64,000 nt of DNA from Brevundimonas guildfordensis (GTDB lineage Bacteria; Pseudomonadota; Alphaproteobacteria; Caulobacterales; Caulobacteraceae): contig NZ_JACSQU010000001.1 of assembly GCF_014836405.1 (NCBI RefSeq), positions 930,001-994,000 on the forward strand. The letters are read 5' to 3'. This document shows positions 44,808-52,403 of this stretch, piece after piece (the stretch's first letter is position 1; every line of letters starts with the position of its first letter). Position numbers and translations under genes: made by a program. A model generated the notes under the pieces. That model did not search any database, was not told the origin of the DNA, and was given only the letters and a program-made list of their open reading frames with translations.

Positions 44808-45111
44808 CGGCGGTCCTTGCTCGGGTTTCGGCCGTCGCGGTCGCCCGCGCCACGGCCTCGGCATGATGGTGAAAGGCGTCCAGAACCTCGACCTGGCGAC
44901 CGCGCGCGGCGGCCTCCAGAGCGCGGGCGGCCGCCAGGGCCTCGGCCTGATCCGCGCGGCGCTGAACGGCTTCAAGACGGCGCGCCTGCAGGTGCAGCGG
45001 ATCCCACCGCACCCCGAGTCCTCGCCCGACGATCAGGATCAGAACTACGACGACGCCGAACGCCGCCAGCCAGCCCAGCGGCGTCAGGGTGCGAAGAAGG
45101 CCGCCGCTCAT
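44689..45111 (-). CDS. i-spanin (Rz-like) inner membrane protein
   Basis: A 140-aa protein with one N-terminal membrane helix (LGWLAAFGVVVVLILIVGRG) followed by a long Ala/Glu/Arg-rich coiled coil (residues about 40-100: LHLQARRLEAVQRRADQAEA). It ends in a C-terminal region with a Cys pair (RELCRLAPAVAGCAA). This is i-spanin topology. ATG 45111 overlaps the endolysin stop by 4 bases (ATGA). Its 3' third overlaps the o-spanin frame by 119 bases in another frame. Confidence 0.72.
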   Translation of the reverse strand: MSGGLLRTLTPLGWLAAFGVVVVLILIVGRGLGVRWDPLHLQARRLEAVQRRADQAEALAAARALEAAARGRQVEVLDAFHHHAEAVARATATAETRARTADDADTPLDPARAQRLRDHDRELCRLAPAVAGCAAASDPF

Positions 45112-45491
45112 GGATAGGCCCCCCGGTCCAGTTCGAAATGCGGGCCGTCGCGCAGACGCGGCCAGTCGCCTCCCCAAATCAACCGCACACCCCGCCCTTT
45201 CGCCGCCGCCTTGAAGGCCTCGGCGATACGCGGATAAAGCGGCCAGTCCCAGCGGACCTGCCCGTCGACCCAGGCGGCCACATCGATGGCGTGCCCGGTC
45301 AGGTGGCGCGAGTTCAGCGTCCGGCTGGCCCCTGCCCGCACCAGTTCCGCCTGACGCGCCGCCGTGCGCAGGCCCTCGGTGACCATGAAATCCACCGGCG
45401 TCAGCTCGATTGCGGCCTCGACCACGGCCACCAGGTCGGGATGCACCCCCTGCAGCGCGGCGCGCGAGCGTTGCGAAAGCCGGAAGCTCAT
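45108..45491 (-). CDS. M15-family peptidoglycan endopeptidase (endolysin-like)
   Basis: A 127-aa zinc peptidase without signal peptide. The zinc ligands are His and Asp in NSRHLTGHAIDVAAW and His in RDGPHFELDR, with the catalytic acid residue nearby. This is the M15C (L-alanyl-D-glutamate or D-Ala-D-Ala endopeptidase) group used by many phages as endolysin. It has no signal, so it needs a holin to reach the wall, and a holin-like gene precedes it (45488), overlapping by 4 bases. The spanin genes follow. Confidence 0.88.
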   Translation of the reverse strand: MSFRLSQRSRAALQGVHPDLVAVVEAAIELTPVDFMVTEGLRTAARQAELVRAGASRTLNSRHLTGHAIDVAAWVDGQVRWDWPLYPRIAEAFKAAAKGRGVRLIWGGDWPRLRDGPHFELDRGAYP

Positions 45492-45745
45492 GGCCGCCCG
45501 CCCGCGCGCAGGCGCATCATATTGACGATCTGCTGGGCGCTTGGCGCCACCAGATAGAGCAACAGCATCAGGGCGATCAGTCCCATCAGCCCCTCAGCGA
45601 TGCGCGGCAGGTCCGAGGCCTCAGCCCGGCTCACCGCCAGCCGCAGCAACAGCCACAGGGCCAGGCTGGCCGCATAGACATAGATCCGCCGCCACAGCCA
45701 GCGGCCCTCAGCGAGATCATGCGTCGGTTCCTTGGGCGTCATCAT
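45488..45745 (-). CDS. small two-helix membrane protein, candidate holin
   Basis: An 85-aa protein with a charged N-terminus and two hydrophobic helices (IYVYAASLALWLLLRLAV and AEGLMGLIALMLLLYLVA) and a basic C-terminus (NMMRLRAGGRP). Size, topology and its position directly before an endolysin with 4-base overlap are those of class II holins. No sequence family recognised, so holin is contextual inference. ATG 45745 overlaps the preceding 63-aa gene's stop. Confidence 0.65.
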   Translation of the reverse strand: MMTPKEPTHDLAEGRWLWRRIYVYAASLALWLLLRLAVSRAEASDLPRIAEGLMGLIALMLLLYLVAPSAQQIVNMMRLRAGGRP

Positions 45746-45933
45746 TGGTCGTCCTCCGGATCAAAGGGCGCGGCGGAGACCCGCCAGTCGGCGCCCAGAT
45801 GGTCGAAACAGTCGTCGGCGCTGAGCCGGTCAGGCGCGGACCAGGTCTCCTCGTCCGGCAGTTCAGGCAAAGGAGGCGCGGCCTCGTCCCACGGCTCCAC
45901 AGTTTGAATGATGCGATGCAGGCGCTGGGTCAT
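45742..45933 (-). CDS. small acidic protein of a phage-like cassette
   Basis: A 63-aa protein (about 19 acidic residues; TVEPWDEAAPPLPELPDEET) without hydrophobic segments. It begins 5 bases after the tail protein's stop and its stop overlaps the holin-like start by 4 bases, so it is translated as part of the cassette. It resembles no family I know; small acidic proteins in such places may be tail-fibre chaperones or lysis regulators (speculative). Confidence 0.6.
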   Translation of the reverse strand: MTQRLHRIIQTVEPWDEAAPPLPELPDEETWSAPDRLSADDCFDHLGADWRVSAAPFDPEDDQ

Positions 45934-45937
45934 GACG

Positions 45938-47425
45938 TCACCCGATCGCCGTCAGCCGGACCACGCCGGGCGCGCCCGCGCCGCCTGCGCCCGCCGCCGT
46001 CACGCCCGCGCCGCCCCCGCCGCCGCCGCCGCCGTAAAGGCCCCCGTCGCCCCCTGCACGCCCGGCTCCGGACGCCTGAGCGCCGCCCCCCGCGCCGCCG
46101 CCGCCCGCCCAGTGCAGATCGTTCAGAGGCGCGTTCTGTCCGGCGTTTCCGACGCCAGCGCCGCCCGCCCCGCCGGTCGCCTTGACCGACAACAGGCCGC
46201 CATCGCCCCCGGCGCCGCCCGACTGGACGATATTGGCCGCGCCGACGCCCCCTCCTCCGCCGCCGCCGCCCGGTCCATCAGGCCGCGCGCCGGACTGGCC
46301 AGCCATGCCCATCGCCGTGACCGAAGAGGCTCCGCCCCCATTGGATGCCATCAGGCCGCCGCCGCCGGCGCCGCCAAGCCCGGCCGCGGACGCGCCGCCC
46401 GCCCCGCCGCGCCCGCCCTCGCCGGTCAACAGCGTCACGCCGCCCAGCGTGATGCGGCTATCGGCCCCCGGCGCGCCCGCAGCGGCCGAGCCGGAACCAC
46501 CGCCCCCGCCAGCCCCGACGACGATGCTCAATCCGGCGCCTAGCGCCTCGACAGGCCAAAGGGCGCTCATCACCCCGCCCGCGCCGCCGCCGCCGCCGCC
46601 GTGGCGGCTGGTCCCGGCCGGACCGGCCAGCCCGGCCCCGCCTCCTCCGCCGCCGCCGACGCAGACCGCTTCGACCCAGCGCGCCCACTCCGGCGGGGAC
46701 CAGGCGCCGCCCGCCGTCAGGGTGGTGGTCTCACGCCGCGTCGCGCCGCGGGCGAACCAGGCGCGGCCGGTGTGCCGGTCGGTCATCAGCACCTCGCGCC
46801 AGGTCCCGCCGTCCGCGCTGACCTTCAGCCGCAGGTCGTCGTCGCCGATCAGGCCCAGTTCAGCCCGGCCGCCCCAGCCGCTCTGGAACAGCAGGGACAG
46901 CACGTCCGCCGATGTCTGCTTGTTGAAGGTGAAGCGCAGGTCGCCGTCGCCGCCGCTCTCGCTTTCCAGCGCGGTCCACAGGGCCTTGTTCGCCCGCACC
47001 GTCACTACGTTCGTCGCGTCCGCCGTGGCGTTCACGCCCAGGCGGGTGATCTGCTGCAGTTCGTCCGGCGTCGCGGTCTGAAGCGGCGTCCAGTCGCCAT
47101 TGCGGCGCACGACGATCTCTTCACTGTCCAGCACCACGGCCAGATGTCCATCCAGCGTGGGCGCCACGGTCCAGCCGCCCATCTCATGACGCATCAGCGC
47201 CCCCGCCGCCCGGCCCGACCAGTCATCGCCCGTCGCGCCTTCCGGCAGAATGTAGAGGTCGCCGTCCGACGCCTCGGCCGGCTGGGTCGCCGTGGTGCGG
47301 CTGACCACCGCCGTCTGGGTCAGGGCGTCCAGAAAGGTCAGCGCCTCGTTCAGAGTGACGTGCTTCTGCAGTTGTCCGGCCGCCAGATAGGGCAGGCCCA
47401 GCCGCGCGCTGGCGTCGATGCTCAT
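45938..47425 (-). CDS. DUF2793 tail-fibre protein with polyglycine adhesin domain
   Basis: A 495-aa protein. Residues 1-110 are a DUF2793 module (MSIDASARLGLPYLAAGQLQ, then KHVTLNEALTFLDALTQ; SDGDLYILPEGATGDDW), found in tail proteins of alphaproteobacterial phages and gene transfer agents. Residues 120-235 are a tail-fibre middle part (RLGVNATADATNVVTVRAN; VSADGGTWREVL). From about 238 to the end is a glycine-rich domain with runs of 5-8 Gly and the lead-in TLTAGGAWSPPEWARWVEAV, as in polyglycine tip adhesins such as the phage S16 gp38 type. GGAGA precedes ATG 47425. First gene of the lysis cassette; host recognition is inferred. Confidence 0.8.
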   Translation of the reverse strand: MSIDASARLGLPYLAAGQLQKHVTLNEALTFLDALTQTAVVSRTTATQPAEASDGDLYILPEGATGDDWSGRAAGALMRHEMGGWTVAPTLDGHLAVVLDSEEIVVRRNGDWTPLQTATPDELQQITRLGVNATADATNVVTVRANKALWTALESESGGDGDLRFTFNKQTSADVLSLLFQSGWGGRAELGLIGDDDLRLKVSADGGTWREVLMTDRHTGRAWFARGATRRETTTLTAGGAWSPPEWARWVEAVCVGGGGGGGAGLAGPAGTSRHGGGGGGAGGVMSALWPVEALGAGLSIVVGAGGGGGSGSAAAGAPGADSRITLGGVTLLTGEGGRGGAGGASAAGLGGAGGGGLMASNGGGASSVTAMGMAGQSGARPDGPGGGGGGGGVGAANIVQSGGAGGDGGLLSVKATGGAGGAGVGNAGQNAPLNDLHWAGGGGAGGGAQASGAGRAGGDGGLYGGGGGGGGAGVTAAGAGGAGAPGVVRLTAIG

Positions 47426-47640
47426 GTTCAGTCTCCGTGGATCAGGAGATGTCAGTCTGTGCAGCCGCCCCATGCAGGCGCGTCGATCGGGTCAAGGCGT
47501 CGCCAAAGCCGGGAATTTTCAGGCATCGGCGTATTCGGTCGCGATAGCCGCGCCGTTTCTGCGCGCGGAACGGCCGCCTCGACAGCGCCCGGATCGGCGG
47601 CTAACCGGGACAGCCCCTCCCCCGCGTTCGCGATTGCTGC

Positions 47641-48588
47641 ATGACCCTGTTTCAGGCCCTGGCGCGTCTGACCGCCCTGACCGTTCTGGCGCCGCCCGCC
47701 CTGGTCGCCGTCTCAGCGCTCAGCCGCGTCGGACACAGGCTGCCCGATCTACTGACGCAGTTCACCGCCCCGGCCCTGATCGCGACGGGTGCGGTGTGCG
47801 TGGTCTTCCTGTTGCTGAAGCTGTGGGACATGGCGGCGCTGGGCGCGGTCATCGCCGGGTTGCTGCTGGTCGCCGTCTGGCCGCAGTGGACGCCGCCGCG
47901 CGGGACGCCGGCCGACGGCGCCGAAACGCTCACCCTCTATTCCGCCAACCTGTGGGCGCGGAACAATGATGCGGACGCGGTCGCCCGCTCCATAGTCGCC
48001 GCAGACGCCGACATCGTCATGCTGATCGAGCTGGGCGACGGCCCCAACGCCCGGCTGGACGAGATCCTGGCGAGCTATCCCCACCGCGTCGCCACTCCGC
48101 GCAAGGATCGGCCCAGCGGCGCGGCGCGCTCGGTGATCGCCTCGAAACGGCCGCTGCACCGCGTGCGCGACGCCGACGGTCAGGGGCTGGCCGCCCTGGT
48201 CGCCGAGGCCGAGACGGCGCTGGGTCCGATCAATCTCATCGCCGTGCACATGACCCGCCCCTGGCCCTTCCAGCATCCCTACGGTCAGATCAGTCAGGCC
48301 GAGCGGCTGGCCGGACTGCGCCACGGACTGAAGGGCCCGGTTGTCGTGGCGGGCGATTTCAACAGCGTCTCGAGCGGTCGCATCGGCCGTCAGATCAAGG
48401 CTGAGACAGGCCTGATCCCGGCTCCCGCCTGGCCAGGCACCTGGCCCGCCATGGCCCCGTCGCCGCTGGGCATCACCATCGATCATGTGTGGCGCTCGCC
48501 CGATCTGGCGCTTTTAGACCGGCGGCTGGGCGGCAAGACCGGCTCGGACCACCGCCCGGTGATCGTCAAGCTTACGCGCGCGCAATAA
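47641..48588 (+). CDS. membrane-anchored EEP-family (endonuclease/exonuclease/phosphatase) hydrolase
   Basis: A 315-aa protein with three N-terminal hydrophobic segments (residues 1-85) and an endonuclease/exonuclease/phosphatase domain. Key residues are Asn in YSANLWARNND, Glu in MLIELGDGPN, the Asp-Asn pair in VVAGDFNSVSS, DHVWRS and the final SDHRPVIVKL. The domain probably faces the periplasm (inference). The fold covers nucleases and phosphodiesterases; the substrate is not known. It diverges from the lysis cassette across a 215-base gap and overlaps the 3' end of cca by 17 bases. Confidence 0.87.
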   Translation: MTLFQALARLTALTVLAPPALVAVSALSRVGHRLPDLLTQFTAPALIATGAVCVVFLLLKLWDMAALGAVIAGLLLVAVWPQWTPPRGTPADGAETLTLYSANLWARNNDADAVARSIVAADADIVMLIELGDGPNARLDEILASYPHRVATPRKDRPSGAARSVIASKRPLHRVRDADGQGLAALVAEAETALGPINLIAVHMTRPWPFQHPYGQISQAERLAGLRHGLKGPVVVAGDFNSVSSGRIGRQIKAETGLIPAPAWPGTWPAMAPSPLGITIDHVWRSPDLALLDRRLGGKTGSDHRPVIVKLTRAQ

Positions 48589-49777
48589 GCGCCTTCAGCC
48601 GGACCTCATGATCGTGGTCGGGGAAGTCGTCGGCGATCCAGCCGTCTTCAAAGGCTTTCAGGACGCGCCCTGTCTCGGGCCCCGGTTTCAGGCCCAGTCG
48701 CGCCAGATCGCGCCCGCCGACCGGCAGCTTCGGCGGCGCCCAGTCGGCCGCGAGGGCCAGCAAGGCCTGCATCCTCGCCGCCTCGGCGCCCGCCGCCCAG
48801 GCACGCCTGACGCGATCCTCGAACGCTTGCCGCCCCTCGCGCCAGATGACGGCGCGCGCCTGAGCGTCGCTCGTATCCGGGTCGAGCGGCGCGCGGACGG
48901 CGGCGATCAGCCGGTCCTTCTGGGCGTTGGATAGCCGCAACCGGTTCGCCGACGCGCGCACCGCGTCAGCGTCTGCCGGCAGCAGGGCCGACAGCCGCAG
49001 CACCGGGTCCGGGCTGACCCCGACCATCGCCTCGAACAGCGTCAGGCCTCCGGGCGGCGGCAGAATACGACCCAGCACCCCCGCATCCCGCATCAGCCGC
49101 GCCGCCGGGCGCGGATCGGGCGCCGCCAGCAGCTTGAGCAACTCCTTAGACACCCGTTCGGCCGACAGCCGCTCGACCCCTTCGGCCAGGGCCGCGCAGG
49201 CGGCCACCGCGGCCGCATCCGGCGCGCCTCGCCCATACCAGGCGAAGAAGCGATAGAAGCGCAGGATGCGCAGATAATCCTCTTCGATGCGCTGTTCAGG
49301 CTCGCCGACGAAGACGATCCGTCCGGCCAGAGCGTCGTCATACCCCGCGCCCGTCGGATCCAGGATCACACCGTCGGAGTCGGCATAGAGGGCGTTCAAG
49401 CGAAAATCCCTCCGCGCCGCGTCCTCGGCCCAGTCGTCGGTGAAGGCGACGGTGGCGCGCCGTCCGTCGGTCGATACGTCTCGGCGCAGGGTGGTGATCT
49501 CGAACGGCTGACGCTCTGATATGGCCGTGACCGTGCCGTGGTCCATGCCGGTCGGCACGCTCTTCAGGCCCGCCGCCTTCAGCGCTTTCACCACCGCTTC
49601 GGGCGTGAGGACGGTGGCGATGTCCACGTCGTCGATCGGCGCACCCAGCACGGCGTTACGCACGCAGCCGCCGACGAAGCGGGCGCAGTCCGCCCCGCCC
49701 GCCGCCGCCAGAGCCGCCATCACCGCCTGCGTCGCACCGGCCGTAAGCCAGTCCTGTCCTTCAAGCACATGGTTCAT
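48572..49777 (-). CDS. cca: CCA tRNA nucleotidyltransferase
   Basis: This enzyme adds or repairs the 3' CCA of tRNAs. The head domain has FVGGCVRNAVLGAPIDDVDI with the G-G-x-V-R and D-x-D metal motif (residues about 39-58) and RRDFRLNALYADSDG. The flexible-loop region is RIEEDYLRILRFYRFFAWYG. The 401-aa length is typical of class II CCA/poly(A) polymerase family members in alphaproteobacteria. Its start overlaps the end of the nudix gene (ATGA). Confidence 0.94.
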   Translation of the reverse strand: MNHVLEGQDWLTAGATQAVMAALAAAGGADCARFVGGCVRNAVLGAPIDDVDIATVLTPEAVVKALKAAGLKSVPTGMDHGTVTAISERQPFEITTLRRDVSTDGRRATVAFTDDWAEDAARRDFRLNALYADSDGVILDPTGAGYDDALAGRIVFVGEPEQRIEEDYLRILRFYRFFAWYGRGAPDAAAVAACAALAEGVERLSAERVSKELLKLLAAPDPRPAARLMRDAGVLGRILPPPGGLTLFEAMVGVSPDPVLRLSALLPADADAVRASANRLRLSNAQKDRLIAAVRAPLDPDTSDAQARAVIWREGRQAFEDRVRRAWAAGAEAARMQALLALAADWAPPKLPVGGRDLARLGLKPGPETGRVLKAFEDGWIADDFPDHDHEVRLKALIARA

Positions 49778-50448
49778 CCCACGCGCTCGCTCGCGTCAGC
49801 CTCGGCGGCCCTGTGCGGCGCAGCTTCCTCGCCGTAGAGGCGGTTGAACAGGCCCTTCAGAATGCCCGCCGTCGCGCCCCAGATGTAGCGCTCGCGATAG
49901 GGCATGGCCCAGAACCAGCGGCGCGGCCCGTTCTCCTGGTCATAGTAGTCGCGGCGATGGTTCACCGGGTCCATCAGGAAGTTCCACGGCGCCTCGAACA
50001 CCTCGGCCACCTCGGCAGGCGAAGGGGTGACGTCCGGCGGTATCGTCAGCCAGCCCACCACTGGCGTCACCAGAAAGCCGGTGCCGGTCTCATAAGGATC
50101 GCCAAGCCCCAAGGGCTCGACCACAGCCGGGTCGAGGGCAATCTCCTCCCACGCCTCGCGCAGGGCAGCGTCCAGCGCCGTCTCGCCTGGATCAAGCCGG
50201 CCGCCCGCAAAGGCGATCTGTCCCGTATGGCTGGCCAGACTGTCAGACCGCCGCGTCAATAGGACGGTGGGGCCATCCTCACGCGCGATGATGGGGATCA
50301 GGACCGCAGCAGGCTTCAGCTTGACCTTCGGACGGCTGAGATCGGGGTTCAGGTCATAGTCGGACCGCGTCGCCCCGCGCTGAGGGGACCACGCCGACAC
50401 CGGGTCCAGCCGCTGTTGCAGCCGCGACTTCAAGCCGGAACAGGTCAA
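49774..50448 (-). CDS. Nudix CoA pyrophosphatase (NudL-like)
   Basis: A 224-aa Nudix hydrolase with the full box GGRLDPGETALDAALREAWE, then EIAL (G-x5-E-x7-R-E-U-x-E-E). The extra motif LTRRSDSLASHTGQIAFAGG upstream, with HTGQIAFAGG, is the UPF0035 signature of coenzyme A pyrophosphatases. TTG 50448 overlaps the DUF1285 stop; TTG 50433 is an alternative. The DUF1285-nudix-cca order with 4-base overlaps indicates one transcript. It likely trims CoA or its oxidised form. Confidence 0.9.
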   Translation of the reverse strand: MTCSGLKSRLQQRLDPVSAWSPQRGATRSDYDLNPDLSRPKVKLKPAAVLIPIIAREDGPTVLLTRRSDSLASHTGQIAFAGGRLDPGETALDAALREAWEEIALDPAVVEPLGLGDPYETGTGFLVTPVVGWLTIPPDVTPSPAEVAEVFEAPWNFLMDPVNHRRDYYDQENGPRRWFWAMPYRERYIWGATAGILKGLFNRLYGEEAAPHRAAEADASERVG

Positions 50449-51005
50449 AGCCCTGCGCCTTCCGGCCCCAGCGGGAACGTCACCCCGCCCGAGCGCACCG
50501 CCAGCCGTCCGTCCGCCTCCTGCGCCCGCTCGACTAGTTCATAAAAGACAGGCCGCGCGATCCGCGCCCACAGATCGCCTCGCACATGGACGCGCGGCGC
50601 AGGCTCGCCCGTCGTCGCATCCGTCTCGACGACGATGACGTGGTCAGGTCCGGCGGCGGTCTCGTCGCCCTGATCCGTGGTGAAGACCAGGGCCTCGCCC
50701 TCTTCGCGCACGGCCACGGCGCGGAATGGCAGGTCCTCGACCGCGATCTTCAGCTTCTCGACGGGCGTGACCAGGTGATAGCCGTCCGGGTCTTTCCTCA
50801 GCACCGTCGAGAACAGCCGCACCAGTTCGGCCCGGCCGATGGGCGAGCCTTCATGCATCCACACGCCGTCGGCGCGGATCAGGATGTCGATCTCGCCGCA
50901 ATGTTCAGGATGCCACAGATGAACGGGAGGCAGACCCCTGCCCGGCGCCTGACGAGCAGCATCGGCCACGCCTGTCAGACCCGAGGATGTCGGTGGGTTC
51001 GTCAT
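50445..51005 (-). CDS. DUF1285 protein
   Basis: A 186-aa soluble protein with the DUF1285 blocks PVHLWHPEHCGEIDILIRAD, GVWMHEGSPIGRAELVRLFS and TVLRKDPDGYHLVTPVEKLK. The domain is two small beta-rich units; a structure exists for family members but the role is unknown. ATG 51005 is the family start. It is the first gene of the unit with nudix and cca. It contains no signal sequence. Confidence 0.88.
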   Translation of the reverse strand: MTNPPTSSGLTGVADAARQAPGRGLPPVHLWHPEHCGEIDILIRADGVWMHEGSPIGRAELVRLFSTVLRKDPDGYHLVTPVEKLKIAVEDLPFRAVAVREEGEALVFTTDQGDETAAGPDHVIVVETDATTGEPAPRVHVRGDLWARIARPVFYELVERAQEADGRLAVRSGGVTFPLGPEGAGL

Positions 51006-51053
51006 GTCTGAACTATGGGATGCGTCGCCTCGCAAAGGAAGGCCGCGCCCGGC

Positions 51054-51566
51054 TCAGACGGCGGGGCGAACCGCGCCGACCGGCGCCGCTTCAGTGAAGG
51101 GCAGCCACATGACCCGGCGCTGATCCACCGGCCCCGGCAGCACGGCGTCCGGCGCAGGCACAAAGCCGAAACGGGAGAAATAGGGCGGATCGCCGACCAG
51201 CAGGATGCCGTCCAGCCCCAGCGCCCTCGCCTCTTCGATGCACGCCCGCACCAGTTCGCCGCCCAGCCCGGTGCTGCGGCTAGCCTGATCCACGGCGATC
51301 GGCCCCAGAAAGACCGAGCGCGCCTCGCCCGTGAGGATCGACCACAGCCGCACCGAACCAATCAGGCGGCCGTCTTCATGCAGACAAAACCCGGCCGCCC
51401 GCGGCGCGCGCTCACGCAGACGTTCGGCCGTCTTGGCGAACCGGCCAGGGCCAAAGGCGGCGATGACCAGGGCGTCGACAGCGGCCGCATCGGCCGTCGT
51501 CTCACGCGTGATCGGCCCCGCGATCTGCGGGTCGTCTGGAGGAGCGGAGGCGGGCGCGGCGTTCAT
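51054..51566 (-). CDS. GNAT-family N-acetyltransferase
   Basis: A 170-aa protein with the GNAT core: GPITRETTADAAAVDALVIA (N-terminal helix), SVRLWSILTGEARSVFLGPI then AVDQASRSTGLGGELVRACI (acetyl-CoA pyrophosphate loop, Q/R-x-x-G-x-G/A as RSTGLGG), and FSRFGFVPAPDAVLPGPVDQ. This YhbS-like subtype acylates unknown amines or proteins. The gene is separated from DUF1285 by 48 bases on the same strand. Confidence 0.88.
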   Translation of the reverse strand: MNAAPASAPPDDPQIAGPITRETTADAAAVDALVIAAFGPGRFAKTAERLRERAPRAAGFCLHEDGRLIGSVRLWSILTGEARSVFLGPIAVDQASRSTGLGGELVRACIEEARALGLDGILLVGDPPYFSRFGFVPAPDAVLPGPVDQRRVMWLPFTEAAPVGAVRPAV

Positions 51567-51629
51567 GCGCGGCCCCTAGTCCCCCGCGCCCGTCGAATCA
51601 ATCGCGATCTTCGGCGAAACCGCGAGAAA

Positions 51630-52403
51630 TCAGCCCAGTTTGGAGAAGTCCGGCGCACGCTTCTGGCTGAAGGCCATGAAGGCCTCCATCGCCTCGGGGC
51701 TGCGCATCTGCGAGCCGAAGGCCTCAGCCTCACGCTGCATGACCGTCCACAGCGCCTCGGCGTCGCGCATCAGGGCCTTGGTCTTGCGGATGGAGTTGGG
51801 CGCCCGCGCGGCCAGCTTGGCCGCCAGTTCCGCCGCCGTCGCCTCGACCTGATCGGCCGGAACCGCGCGGTTGGCCAGTCCCCAGGCCAGCGCGGTCTTG
51901 CCGTCGATGGCCTCGCCCAAGGCGAAGAGCTCGAACGCCCGTTGATGTCCGATATTGGCGCCCAGCAGCAACGACGACGCCGCTTCCGGCGCCAGGGCCA
52001 GGTTGACGAACGGCACGGACAGCAGGGCGTCCTCGGCCACCACCACCATGTCGCAGTGCAGGAGAAGGGTCAGGCCGATGCCCACCGCCCGGCCGCGCAC
52101 CGCCGCCACGGCGGGCTTGTCCAGCTCGGCCAGCGCCTTCAGGAAGCGGAACACCCCCATCTCGACCAGATCCCCCTCGGTCTGCCCCAGGGAAATGAAG
52201 TCGGCGATATCGTTGCCCGCCGAGAACGCGTCGCCCTCGCTGCGGAACAGGATGACGCGCACGGCGTCGTCGACCTTAGCCTTCTCCGTCGCATTGGCCA
52301 GCGCCGTATACATCGCCTGGGTAATGGCGTTCTTCTTGTCGGCGCGGTCGAAGACGACCGTCAGGACGCCGCCTTCCAGATGGGTTCGAATATGTTCGCT
52401 CAT
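51630..52403 (-). CDS. enoyl-CoA hydratase/isomerase family protein
   Basis: A 257-aa crotonase-fold protein. Oxyanion-hole motifs are FRSEGDAFSAGNDIADF and KPAVAAVRGRAVGIGLTLLL, and LALAPEAASSLLLGANIGHQ follows. The catalytic Glu pair of true hydratases is reduced (EAASS retains one Glu), so the protein may be an isomerase or a related hydrolase. ATG 52403 overlaps the stop of the MBL hydrolase gene by 4 bases. Substrate unknown; both genes are probably part of acyl-CoA metabolism. Confidence 0.9.
   Translation of the reverse strand: MSEHIRTHLEGGVLTVVFDRADKKNAITQAMYTALANATEKAKVDDAVRVILFRSEGDAFSAGNDIADFISLGQTEGDLVEMGVFRFLKALAELDKPAVAAVRGRAVGIGLTLLLHCDMVVVAEDALLSVPFVNLALAPEAASSLLLGANIGHQRAFELFALGEAIDGKTALAWGLANRAVPADQVEATAAELAAKLAARAPNSIRKTKALMRDAEALWTVMQREAEAFGSQMRSPEAMEAFMAFSQKRAPDFSKLG

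Noticed and set aside
45938..46700. Gly-codon runs as a CRISPR array or tandem DNA repeat
   Set aside because: Repeats are low-complexity GGC/GCC codons in one open frame without unit length or spacers; they are a protein domain.
44505..47425. Complete prophage with attachment sites
   Set aside because: No integrase, att repeat, terminase, capsid or regulator was found next to the cassette inside the window; flanks are a flagellin gene and an EEP hydrolase.
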